A DNA stretch of 64,000 nucleotides from Sporolactobacillus kofuensis (GTDB lineage Bacteria > Bacillota > Bacilli > Bacillales > Sporolactobacillaceae): the NCBI RefSeq assembly GCF_042660205.1, contig NZ_JBHSTQ010000004.1:1-64000 (forward strand), in the 5' to 3' direction. Within the stretch, counting starts at the first letter, position 1. Every line of letters starts with the position of its first letter. Shown here in pieces: positions 17,200 through 25,208 of this stretch. Below the pieces are notes generated by a model. It worked only from the letters and a program-made list of their open reading frames with translations, ran no database searches and was not told where the DNA came from. The position numbers and the translations under genes are program-made.

Positions 17200-18396
17200 T
17201 TAAAAAGTCCGAATAGGCAAAATCAGCATTAAGATATTTTCATCACCGATTGGACGGATAATAATCGGCCGCATTGGACCGACAAAATGAATGCGAACAC
17301 TTTGTGCATCCAAGCGGCTTAAGGCATCCATCATAAATTTCGCACTAAAGGAAATCCGCAGAGGCTCGCCTTCAAATTTCTCAGTTACTAAGGTTTCATA
17401 GACGCGACCAAGTTCAAGTGATTGTGAAGAAATTTCTACCTGGTTTCCTTCTGCACGGAGTTTTACAACATTGTTCCGTTCTTCTTTTGCAAGGAGTGAG
17501 GCACGCTCAATCGCATGATAAAGTGCTTTTGTGCCAAGATCAATAGTCGTCTTGCTGTCCGTTGGAATAAGACGGCTTGTATCCGGATAATTTCCATCAA
17601 GCAATCGTGAGTAGAACTGGACATTCTGACTCTTAAATAATATTTGGTTGGCAGTCATGACAATATCAACCATCTGCTCATCATCGTCATCGAGAATTTT
17701 TGAAAGCTCATTTAAGCTCGCTCCCGGAATGACCAAAGTATGCGCTTCAGAATCCTCTGCCTTTTCGACAGTAACTGAACGTTGTGCGAGACGATGGCTG
17801 TCTGTTGCTACACAAGATAAAGTATTCCCTTCAACGATCCATTTCACACCGGTTAATACCGGACGTGTTTCTGTAACGGATACAGCATAGACGGTTTGCT
17901 TAATCAAATCCTTGAGCAGATCTTTACGAATTCTAAATACGTCGTTCTCATTAATAATGGGAAGGTTCGGATACTCTTCCGGATCAAGTCCATTCAAACT
18001 AAACTCACTGTTACCAGAAGTAATTTTTGTAATCATCCTGCTATCCACTTCAATATGGATATCTTCATCCGGAAGTTTGCGAACAAGTTCAGAAAAAAGG
18101 CGTGAAGGCAGAACAATTTGTCCCGTTGTCATGATGACAGCATTTTCGTTTCCGTCTTCTTCTACTGGGATAAAAGATTTAATCGAAATATCTGAGTTAC
18201 TTCCTGTTAATGTAATACCATCCATACCAGCAGTAATTTTCACACCAGTAAGTATAGGAATTGTTGTCTTAGAAGAAATTGCTTTCATGACACGATTAAC
18301 TGCGTCAGCAAGTTTTTCTTTTTGTACCGTACATTCCATTGCGAGCGCTGCATTGGGATTTGATTCTTGCGTTCCTTGCATGTTTGTTGCCTCCAA
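17200..18396 (-). CDS. dnaN: DNA polymerase III beta sliding clamp
   Basis: DnaN forms the ring that tethers DNA polymerase to the template. At 398 residues it is about 20 longer than B. subtilis DnaN because of an N-terminal stretch ('ATNMQGTQESNPNAALAMEC') before the first clamp domain. An internal Met directly before 'ECTVQKEKL' could be an alternative start, but GGAGG precedes the ATG at 18396. It ends in the clamp-typical 'MLILPIRTF', close to the usual LP(V/I)RT(Y/F). It is separated from dnaA by the DUE-side origin region. Confidence 0.97.
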   Translation of the reverse strand: MEATNMQGTQESNPNAALAMECTVQKEKLADAVNRVMKAISSKTTIPILTGVKITAGMDGITLTGSNSDISIKSFIPVEEDGNENAVIMTTGQIVLPSRLFSELVRKLPDEDIHIEVDSRMITKITSGNSEFSLNGLDPEEYPNLPIINENDVFRIRKDLLKDLIKQTVYAVSVTETRPVLTGVKWIVEGNTLSCVATDSHRLAQRSVTVEKAEDSEAHTLVIPGASLNELSKILDDDDEQMVDIVMTANQILFKSQNVQFYSRLLDGNYPDTSRLIPTDSKTTIDLGTKALYHAIERASLLAKEERNNVVKLRAEGNQVEISSQSLELGRVYETLVTEKFEGEPLRISFSAKFMMDALSRLDAQSVRIHFVGPMRPIIIRPIGDENILMLILPIRTF

Positions 18397-18546
18397 ATAT
18401 TATTTTAAAGAATTAAAAATAGTAATCATAATAGTAGGGCCTGTGAATATGTTAGTAAGTAGGAGAAGACTACGAGAAATGGTTTATCCACATGTTGATA
18501 AGTTGTGAATAAAATTGGGGGCGTGTCGGCTAATTATACACACCCC
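18397..18546. other. oriC: oriC, dnaA-dnaN side (DnaA boxes and unwinding region)
   Basis: Two 9-mers flank one another: TTATCCACA (18484-18492) and TTATTCACA in reverse (18504-18512). Beside them is a TAG/TAA/GAG-rich trinucleotide tract (about 18452-18468) resembling a DnaA-trio, then an AT-rich stretch up to the dnaN ribosome site. This is the arrangement of a Bacillus basal unwinding region. On the far side, a GGGGTGTGT/ACACGCCCC hairpin (18515-18546) after dnaA may terminate dnaA transcription. Confidence 0.8.
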
Positions 18547-18576
18547 TGTTTATACATTTTTCATAAGTTCGTTCTG

Positions 18577-20001
18577 TTACTGAGTCTTCATCGGCGCCTT
18601 GAGTTGATCAATGAGTGCATTCACCTTTTTTTGAAGATCACGGTCAACCGATAATTGCTTTGTAATTTTTTCATGAGCATGGATGACTGTTGTATGGTCT
18701 CTTCCCCCGAATTCTTCGCCGATTTTCGGCAGCGACGAATCGGTAAGTTCCCTTGCAAGATACATGGCAATCTGTCTTGGGAATGCGATCGATTTTGTTC
18801 TTTTTTTGGCGGCAAAATCCTCTAGCTTCAAATGATATTCCTCTCCAACAGCGATCTGAATATCCTGAATCGTAATGGTTTTTGGTCTTGCTGACGGGAT
18901 AATGTCCTTCAGCGCTTCTGCAGCCAAATCGACATTAATATCTTGATTATTCAGTGATGAGAAGGCGATCACTCGAATCAATGCGCCTTCCAACTCTCGA
19001 ATATTGGTGTCAATTTGATTGGCAATATAGATCATGACCTCGTTCGGAATATCCAGTCCCTCAGCCTTAGCTTTTTTACGCAGAATTGCGATACGGGTTT
19101 CCAGATCAGGAGGTGTAATATCTGTTATTAGTCCCCATTCAAAACGCGAGCGCAACCGATCCTCTAGTGTTGGTATTTCTTTTGGCGGACGGTCGCTTGA
19201 AATGACGATTTGCTTGTATTCTTCGTGAAGCGCGTTAAAAGTGTGAAAAAATTCTTCCTGTGTTTGTTCCTTCCCCGCAAGAAACTGAATATCGTCAATT
19301 AACAATACATCAACACTCCGATATTTGTTGCGAAATTCAACTGTTTTGTTATCTCGGATGGAATTAATAAATTCATTCGTGAATTTTTCCGAGGAGAGAT
19401 AAACAACGCGTGCTGAAGGATTATGTTCAATGACATAGTGTCCAATTGCGTGCATGAGGTGTGTTTTTCCTAGCCCAACGCCACCATAGATGAATAAAGG
19501 ATTGTAAGCTTTCGCCGGTGCCTCGGCAACCGCAAGCGACGCTGCATGAGCGAAACGATTCCCAGAACCAATTACAAATGTTTCAAAGGTGTTCTTTGAA
19601 TTTAACATGCTATTATTCAATTCTTCAACGCGATGCCGGTTTCGCTGATTCATGCTCCCGTAGTTCTCATTCTGGGCATTTTGCGGACTGAAATGCATTC
19701 CATCACTCTTTCCATTATTTGCTGCAGCAGGCGCGGCATCATTGTCGGAATTTTTATTTGGAATGACAAATTGGACATGATAACGGGATCCTGTGATCTC
19801 GTAAAGAATATCGGAAATGAGTTTTGCATAGTGTTCCTCAAGCCAATCACGTGAAAATTCGTTAGGCACACTAACAACCATCATTTGACCATTAATTGAT
19901 TGAGCGCGCGTTTCTTTTAACCAGGTTTCAAAACTTGGCTTACTCAATTTCTTCTTAATAATGTCCAAAGTCTGTTTCCATATCTCTTGAAGGTTGTTCA
20001 A
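18577..20001 (-). CDS. dnaA: chromosomal replication initiator DnaA
   Basis: DnaA binds the origin boxes and opens the duplex. The 474-residue chain has domain I (about 1-80), a variable Asn-rich linker, and the AAA+ domain with Walker A GGVGLGKTH and Walker B 'VLLIDDIQFLAGK', including the sensor and box VII arginine region 'RLRSRFEWGL'. The C-terminal helix-turn-helix has the DnaA signature 'GGRDHTTVIHAHEKI'. The start codon is TTG with GAGGAGGG about ten bases upstream. Both flanks carry DnaA boxes, so autoregulation is expected. Confidence 0.98.
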   Translation of the reverse strand: MNNLQEIWKQTLDIIKKKLSKPSFETWLKETRAQSINGQMMVVSVPNEFSRDWLEEHYAKLISDILYEITGSRYHVQFVIPNKNSDNDAAPAAANNGKSDGMHFSPQNAQNENYGSMNQRNRHRVEELNNSMLNSKNTFETFVIGSGNRFAHAASLAVAEAPAKAYNPLFIYGGVGLGKTHLMHAIGHYVIEHNPSARVVYLSSEKFTNEFINSIRDNKTVEFRNKYRSVDVLLIDDIQFLAGKEQTQEEFFHTFNALHEEYKQIVISSDRPPKEIPTLEDRLRSRFEWGLITDITPPDLETRIAILRKKAKAEGLDIPNEVMIYIANQIDTNIRELEGALIRVIAFSSLNNQDINVDLAAEALKDIIPSARPKTITIQDIQIAVGEEYHLKLEDFAAKKRTKSIAFPRQIAMYLARELTDSSLPKIGEEFGGRDHTTVIHAHEKITKQLSVDRDLQKKVNALIDQLKAPMKTQ

Positions 20002-20249
20002 AGTGGGGCTACCCTCCTCAAAAGTTGCATAAGTACGATGAAAACCTAACCAGCCTTAGCCTTCGGGTAAATGAGCAAATGTGTGAGCGTCCGTTAAAAA
20101 GACAAAAAATAACAAACACAAAGACGCCGAGCAGTGCGAAAAGCATGCTTCCGGCTTCTCTCATTATTCTATGGGGCAAGATTCAATCAGGAATTTTCAT
20201 ACAAGCAATCTTGTCGTTCAGTTCTTGAACAGATTCACAATTTATCAAT

Positions 20250-20600
20250 ACGATTTTTATCCACAAACAGCATAGGCAGATAGGAGACAGTGTAATCGCA
20301 TAGTAGCAAAGTTATCAACAAGGTGCATATGTTGTGGATAACTATGAATCACAGGTGTTAATAAATGTACACAGAACGATCCACAAGCCGTGGAAAACTT
20401 TCTGTGTACAACTTCGCTCACCTAAATAAATGCACTATGATCATATCAAATATTCGCTTTTAAAGCAATGATCGACAAATGTTATCCACAGTGGATATCT
20501 TTATGCACAGAACAGTTATTCACAGGGGGTCAATTTGTGAAAAAATTGTCGATAAACAGTGTGGAAAAACGAATCCTGTTGAAAAATAATCCACAGGCAA
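20250..20600. other. oriC: oriC, dnaA-rpmH side DnaA-box cluster
   Basis: Perfect TTATCCACA boxes are at 20257-20265, 20333-20341 (reverse) and 20482-20490. Close variants are TTATCAACA (20312-20320), TTATGCACA (20501-20509), TTATTCACA (20516-20524) and TAATCCACA (20587-20595). The 870-base gap has no convincing gene. With the dnaA-dnaN cluster this makes a bipartite origin, and gene direction switches here. The stretch 20002-20249, nearer dnaA, shows no box and presumably holds the dnaA promoter, which I could not place. Confidence 0.9.
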
Positions 20601-20628
20601 GCTGAATAGATTGAAGCAGGGGATAGGA

Positions 20629-20657
20629 TTGACTTTTCAAAGGGAACTATTTATAAT
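20629..20657 (+). promoter_or_regulatory. strong promoter of rpmH
   Basis: TTGACT, 17 bases, then a perfect TATAAT (20652-20657). It gives a leader of about 210 bases. A second, weaker TTGACA at about 20773 may add another start. Confidence 0.8.
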
Positions 20658-20875
20658 AAGTCAGACTGGTTTTGGAATTAAAGCCGATGAATTTTGGGGC
20701 TGAACAAAGATAAGAAAAGAAATTCATGAGTGAGCAATTTTACTGATGTTTTCGATTCTTATTGTGGTATTTTGACAGATCGGCTAAATGGATAGAGTAA
20801 GCGAATGATGAATTTCGCGATATAACATTTGATTTGTCGGCAATCCTAATTCTATGCCGCTGGGAGGTGTATCAA

Positions 20876-21010
20876 TTGAAACGTACTTTTCAACCGAATA
20901 ACCGTAAGAGGAAAAAAGTTCACGGCTTCCGCGCGCGGATGGCAACAGCAAATGGCCGCAAGGTACTCGCTGCTCGTCGTCGCAAGGGAAGAAAAGTTCT
21001 ATCAGCATAA
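20876..21010 (+). CDS. rpmH: 50S ribosomal protein L34
   Basis: The 44-residue, very basic protein MKRTFQPNNRKRKKVHGFRA... is L34 over its whole length and ends in RKVLSA. It starts with TTG; GGGAGGTG lies eight bases upstream. The position next to oriC, divergent from dnaA and followed by rnpA, is the standard one. A terminator follows directly. Confidence 0.97.
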   Translation: MKRTFQPNNRKRKKVHGFRARMATANGRKVLAARRRKGRKVLSA

Positions 21011-21012
21011 AG

Positions 21013-21041
21013 CCACTGTGTGACCAGCAGTGGTTTTTTTA
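21013..21041 (+). terminator. terminator after rpmH
   Basis: CCACTG/CAGTGG (21013-21018 and 21028-21033) followed by T7 directly after the rpmH stop. Some read-through or a separate promoter is needed for rnpA, 420 bases downstream. Confidence 0.75.
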
Positions 21042-21315
21042 TACGATTAAAGGATATTTAGAAAATTTGGGGAAAATGTTATAAGTGCATCGTTGACTTC
21101 ATTTTTCTAGAGGTTAATGAAGCAAAGTAATCTTATACCTTTCTTATTGGGATAAAGAGCGTTTCATTTTTTTAAAATGTAAAACGATATGAATTGACAA
21201 TGATTAAACGTCGGCAGAATTGAGTATCATGGGTCGGGTGAGTACCAAAAGGGTTGCCTGCTTATGAAACAGAGTGTAAAAGTATTGGCTTATGCAATTT
21301 TCAAAGAGGAAAGCC

Positions 21316-21343
21316 TTGTTATTCCAATCCTAATCTTTATACT
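21316..21343 (+). promoter_or_regulatory. possible promoter of rnpA-yidD-spoIIIJ-jag
   Basis: TTGTTA, 16 bases, then TATACT, about 110 bases before rnpA. The rest of the 21042-21460 gap holds no gene I can support; a TTGACA at 21196 lacks a matching -10. Confidence 0.45.
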
Positions 21344-21460
21344 GAAAAGTAGAATGATTGAAAGAAAAGTTTGGAATGACGAGAAAGCAGCAGGGCTTTT
21401 TTACGAAACACGGTATTGCTAAATACGAACTCAAGTTGAGACGTCCCATGGAGGGACAAA

Positions 21461-21823
21461 ATGAAGACATTAAAACGATTAAAGAAAAACCAGGATTTTC
21501 AGGTCGTCTTCAAAGACGGCAAATCTTTTGCAAACAGACAATTTGTCGTCTACGTGCTGAATCAGCCGAATCAGCCTTATTCAAGGCTGGGCTTATCTGT
21601 GAGCAAAAAGATGGGTAATGCAGTGATGCGCAATCACATTAAACGATATATTAAAGCTATTTTTCGTGAGTTTTCGGACAGGCTTGAGGTTGGAAATGAT
21701 TACATTATTATTTCTCGCAAGCCGGTAAGTACAATGTCTCATGTAGAAATGCAGAAGAGCTTAGAGCATGTTCTGAAGAAGGCACATGTTCTTGCCACTG
21801 TCCGCAGGGAATTACAGAGATGA
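21461..21823 (+). CDS. rnpA: ribonuclease P protein component
   Basis: RnpA assists the catalytic RNA in cutting the 5' leader from pre-tRNAs. The 120-residue basic protein has 'RNHIKRYIKAIFRE', the conserved RNR-type motif that contacts RNase P RNA (written here R-N-H), and 'RLGLSVSKKMGNAVMRN'. GGAGGG lies six bases before the ATG. Its stop overlaps the yidD start (ATGA), so the two are translationally coupled. Confidence 0.97.
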   Translation: MKTLKRLKKNQDFQVVFKDGKSFANRQFVVYVLNQPNQPYSRLGLSVSKKMGNAVMRNHIKRYIKAIFREFSDRLEVGNDYIIISRKPVSTMSHVEMQKSLEHVLKKAHVLATVRRELQR

Positions 21824-22089
21824 AATATCTGTTGATTTTTATTATTCGTTTGTACCAAAAATTCATTTCTCCATACACACCACCGACTTGTCGTTTTTAT
21901 CCGACCTGTTCTCAGTATGCCGTAGAAGCATTCACTCGATTTGGTGTGATCAAAGGAGGGTGGCTAACAGTCAAACGTCTATTAAAATGTCAGCCTTTTC
22001 ATCCTGGAGGGATAGATCCTGTTCCAGAAAAATGTACACATAAAAAGACGGGCATGTTCAGGCATCGTTCGGATTGTTCGAGGAGGTAG
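21820..22089 (+). CDS. yidD: membrane protein insertion efficiency factor YidD
   Basis: The 89-residue protein carries the signature 'YTPPTCRFYPTCSQYA' with its paired cysteines and 'PGGIDPVPEK'. An N-terminal amphipathic helix, MKYLLIFIIRLYQKFI, is thought to sit on the inner membrane near YidC. Start and rnpA stop overlap by four bases, and the spoIIIJ start follows within five bases. Confidence 0.95.
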   Translation: MKYLLIFIIRLYQKFISPYTPPTCRFYPTCSQYAVEAFTRFGVIKGGWLTVKRLLKCQPFHPGGIDPVPEKCTHKKTGMFRHRSDCSRR

Positions 22090-22093
22090 TGTT

Positions 22094-22873
22094 TTGAGGA
22101 AAAAAATGTTGGCCATCGGTTCGCTGATTCTTTTGACCGTAATAATGGCAGGTTGTGCGAATGTAAATGAACCAATAAATGCGCAGAGTACAGGAATTTG
22201 GAGCAGATGGTTTGTTTATCCTTTATCTGAATTTATCATTTTTGTTGCAAAAACGCTCTGGAATAGCTATGGGCTTGCAATTATTGTAACGACGATCATT
22301 GTTCGACTGGTGCTGATGCCATTGATGGCGAAGCAAGTCAAGAGTTCTCAAGCGATGCAAGATCTCCAACCGAAAATTAAAGAACTACAAGCAAAGTACA
22401 GTTCCAAAGATCAAAATACTCAAAAGAAACTTCAAGAAGCGCAGATGAAGCTCTTCCAAGAAAATAAGGTTAATCCACTTGCAGGTTGCCTTCCAATCTT
22501 GGTTCAGATGCCGATCTTATTTGCATTTTATCAGGCAATTATGAGAACACAGGAAATCAAAGCACAATCGTTCTTGTGGTTTCAGCTTGGAAATTCAGAT
22601 CCTTTTTATATTTTACCGATCATTGCGGCTGCAACGACCTTCTTGCAGCAGAAGATTATGATGGGCAGAATGGGGAATACAAACCCACAAATGGCCATGA
22701 TGATGTATGTGTTCCCAATAATGATTGCTGTTCCGGCATTTTATTTTCCATCAGCATTGGCTCTTTATTGGGTTGTCGGAAATATTTTTATGATTTTCCA
22801 AACCTATATTATTTATGAAAAACATGACGATAATAAAGCACAACAGCCAGCGGGAGGCGCTAAGCAGAAGTGA
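22094..22873 (+). CDS. spoIIIJ: membrane protein insertase YidC/SpoIIIJ
   Basis: This insertase places proteins in the cytoplasmic membrane with or without SecYEG, and SpoIIIJ is needed for mother-cell to forespore signalling in Bacillus. The 259-residue protein is a lipoprotein precursor: a signal peptide to lipobox MAGC (Cys about 20), then five membrane segments and a positively charged cytoplasmic loop, 'MAKQVKSSQAMQDLQPKIKE'. The first TM has the conserved Arg in 'TTIIVRLVLMPL'. The start codon is TTG with AGGAGGT six bases upstream. The stop overlaps jag (GTGA). Confidence 0.95.
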   Translation: MRKKMLAIGSLILLTVIMAGCANVNEPINAQSTGIWSRWFVYPLSEFIIFVAKTLWNSYGLAIIVTTIIVRLVLMPLMAKQVKSSQAMQDLQPKIKELQAKYSSKDQNTQKKLQEAQMKLFQENKVNPLAGCLPILVQMPILFAFYQAIMRTQEIKAQSFLWFQLGNSDPFYILPIIAAATTFLQQKIMMGRMGNTNPQMAMMMYVFPIMIAVPAFYFPSALALYWVVGNIFMIFQTYIIYEKHDDNKAQQPAGGAKQK

Positions 22874-23490
22874 GGGAAGTAACCAAGTATGGAAAGACGG
22901 TTGCAGATGCGGTATCCATCGCCCTCAAAGAGTTAAACGCGACCGTCGAACAGGTGACTGTTCAGGTCGTTGAAGCACCTAGATCCGGTTTCTTTGGCAT
23001 TGGTGCAAAAAAAGCACTGGTCAAAGTTATGCTCAATAAAACATTTTTTGATAGTGGTGTCGATTATTTAACAGAAATCATTAAGCAGAGTGGATTGTCT
23101 GTCCATATTCAGGTTGAAGAACGCAATGCGCGTGTTTGCCGATGCCGTTTGGTCGGACACGATGCTGCGCTACTGATCGGAAAACACGGAAAAACATTGA
23201 ATGCTTTGCAGTTTTTAGCGGAGCGCATGGTGAACAGTTTGTCTGAACATCATTTAAGCTTTTTCCTTGATGCTGAAAACTATCGTGCAGCCAGAAAAAA
23301 AGCGTTGGTTGAACTTGCTCAGCGTATCGCAGATAAGACAGTCAGAAGCGGTCGCCCGTACCGATTTGAGCCTATGCCTGCTTTTGAACGAAAAATCGTC
23401 CATCATGCTTTGTCCCGAAATCAAAAGATCCAGACCTATTCAAAGGGTGATGAACCCAGGCGTTATTTAATTGTTGCGCCGCGTTCCTAA
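22870..23490 (+). CDS. jag: RNA-binding protein Jag/KhpB
   Basis: The 206-residue protein has a Jag N-terminal domain ('FGKTVADAV'-like start, then 'APRSGFFGIGAKKALVKV'), a KH domain with GKHGKTLNAL near residue 105, and a C-terminal R3H domain ('PAFERKIVHHAL', ending 'GDEPRRYLIVAPRS'). It binds RNA and is linked to cell division and elongation in Firmicutes. Translation starts at GTG within the spoIIIJ stop region, indicating coupling. Confidence 0.95.
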   Translation: MREVTKYGKTVADAVSIALKELNATVEQVTVQVVEAPRSGFFGIGAKKALVKVMLNKTFFDSGVDYLTEIIKQSGLSVHIQVEERNARVCRCRLVGHDAALLIGKHGKTLNALQFLAERMVNSLSEHHLSFFLDAENYRAARKKALVELAQRIADKTVRSGRPYRFEPMPAFERKIVHHALSRNQKIQTYSKGDEPRRYLIVAPRS

Positions 23491-23512
23491 TCAATAAATG
23501 GATGAAATGAAG

Positions 23513-23545
23513 GAAGCACGCAAATCGCGGGCTTCTTTTCATATT
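23513..23545 (+). terminator. terminator after jag
   Basis: GAAGCACGC and GCGGGCTTC (23513-23521, 23527-23535) pair with one mismatch and are followed by TTTTCAT. From here to 23770 two small hairpins (GTTCCC/GGGAAC near 23670 and CTGTGTCC/GGACAG near 23710) occupy the mnmE leader. Confidence 0.6.
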
Positions 23546-23770
23546 AAAAGCTTCTTCCACTTTAGGCGCATTTTGCATCATTTTTTGAGTATCTCAAATA
23601 ACTTCCATTTTTCATTTGGCGAAAAAATAATGTATGATAGACTTTGAAAAAGTTTACCTTTTGCTAACCCCGTTCCCGTTTGAAGGGAACTTTCTGATAA
23701 ATTCGGTGTTCTGTGTCCATTAATGAAGGACAGTGTTTGAAAAAGACGAAAATAGAAAGAGGTGATAAAA

Positions 23771-25150
23771 TTGGATTATGATACAATTGCCGCGATCTCG
23801 ACCCCAGTGGGTGAAGGTGCTATCAGTATTGTTCGATTGAGCGGACCGGATGCCATTTCTGCAGCTGACCGTTTATTTCAGGGCAGTAAATCCCTAAGTG
23901 AGGTTCATAGTCATACCATTCATTACGGAAAAATTGTTGATCCTCAAGAGGGTCAATCGGTTGAAGAAGTGATGGTTTCCGTAATGAGAAAACCAAAGAC
24001 ATTTACTCGTGAAGATGTCGTGGAAATTAATTGCCATGGTGGTTTAACGAGTGTTCATCGTGTGCTTGAACTGGTATTGGACCAAAATGTCCGATTAGCA
24101 GAGCCGGGAGAGTTCACGAAACGCGCTTTTTTAAATGGCAGAATTGATCTTTCTCAGGCTGAGGCCGTGATGGATCTTATTCGTGCAAAAACTGATCAGG
24201 CAATGAACGTCGCGATGAGTCAAATGGAAGGTAAACTTTCGATATTGATTCGGAAACTGAGGGATCGATTGCTTGAAATTCTCGCTGCGGTAGAAGTAAA
24301 TATCGATTATCCGGAATATGACGATGCTGAAGTGATGACAAATAATATTCTTCATGAAAAAGCGTCAGAAGTGCGGCAACAGATCGACAGGATTTTATCT
24401 ACGGCACGACAAGGAAAAATTTTGCGAGAAGGGTTATCAACCGTGATCGTTGGGCGCCCTAATGTTGGAAAATCCTCGCTGCTCAATCAGCTTGTTCATG
24501 AATCCAAAGCGATTGTCACGAATGTTCCCGGAACAACACGTGACGTGATTGAGGAATATGTCAATGTTCGCGGCGTGCCATTGAAACTTATTGACACAGC
24601 CGGGATCAGAGAGACGGATGATATTGTTGAAAAGATCGGTGTAACCCGTTCAAAGGAATTGCTTCAGTCAGCAGAACTTATCTTGCTCTTAGTTAATGGA
24701 AATGAAAAATTAACCGATGAGGACCGCAGACTTTTTCAACTGATCGGAAAAACACCGGCGATTATCTTATTAAATAAAGCCGATCTGCCGCTCGAAGCAT
24801 CAATTGATGAAGTGGCGCAGCTGGCAGGTGAAAGGCCCGTCCTTAAGACCTCAATGATTAATGAGAAAGGTCTGGATGAACTAGAAAAAGCGATTGCCTC
24901 GCTGTTCTTTAGTCAAGATGTGTCAACAGGGGCAGAGGCTTATGTCTCCAATACGCGACATATCGCACTTCTGAAACAAGCGCGCTCTGCAATTAATGAT
25001 GCGCTTGAAGCGGCAGATCAAGGGTTGCCGGTTGATATGACACAAATCGACATCAAACGCACTTGGGACTTACTTGGAGAAATTGTTGGAGATACGGTGT
25101 CCGATCGTTTGATCAATGAATTGTTCTCGAAATTTTGTTTGGGGAAATAA
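23771..25150 (+). CDS. mnmE: tRNA modification GTPase MnmE
   Basis: With MnmG, MnmE modifies U34 of certain tRNAs to (carboxymethyl)aminomethyl-uridine. The 459-residue chain has an N-terminal tetrahydrofolate-binding domain, a helical domain and an inserted G domain: G1 GRPNVGKSS, G3 DTAG, G4 NKAD. It ends in the essential Cys-containing FCLGK motif. I use the TTG at 23771 (AGAGGTGAT seven bases upstream), giving LDYDTIAAIS; a GTG nine bases earlier is in frame but overlaps the ribosome site. Confidence 0.95.
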   Translation: MDYDTIAAISTPVGEGAISIVRLSGPDAISAADRLFQGSKSLSEVHSHTIHYGKIVDPQEGQSVEEVMVSVMRKPKTFTREDVVEINCHGGLTSVHRVLELVLDQNVRLAEPGEFTKRAFLNGRIDLSQAEAVMDLIRAKTDQAMNVAMSQMEGKLSILIRKLRDRLLEILAAVEVNIDYPEYDDAEVMTNNILHEKASEVRQQIDRILSTARQGKILREGLSTVIVGRPNVGKSSLLNQLVHESKAIVTNVPGTTRDVIEEYVNVRGVPLKLIDTAGIRETDDIVEKIGVTRSKELLQSAELILLLVNGNEKLTDEDRRLFQLIGKTPAIILLNKADLPLEASIDEVAQLAGERPVLKTSMINEKGLDELEKAIASLFFSQDVSTGAEAYVSNTRHIALLKQARSAINDALEAADQGLPVDMTQIDIKRTWDLLGEIVGDTVSDRLINELFSKFCLGK

Positions 25151-25208
25151 ACTGCTCGGCAGTTTGACTATAGAGGAATACTCAATGAACAGAAAGGAAG
25201 GATTAGAA

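Noticed and set aside
17912..18508. 198-codon plus-strand frame inside dnaN
   Set aside because: It is a shadow of dnaN, rich in Ser and Ile, as expected from antisense reading.
20784..21008. 74-codon minus-strand frame over rpmH
   Set aside because: It is antisense to the certain L34 gene.
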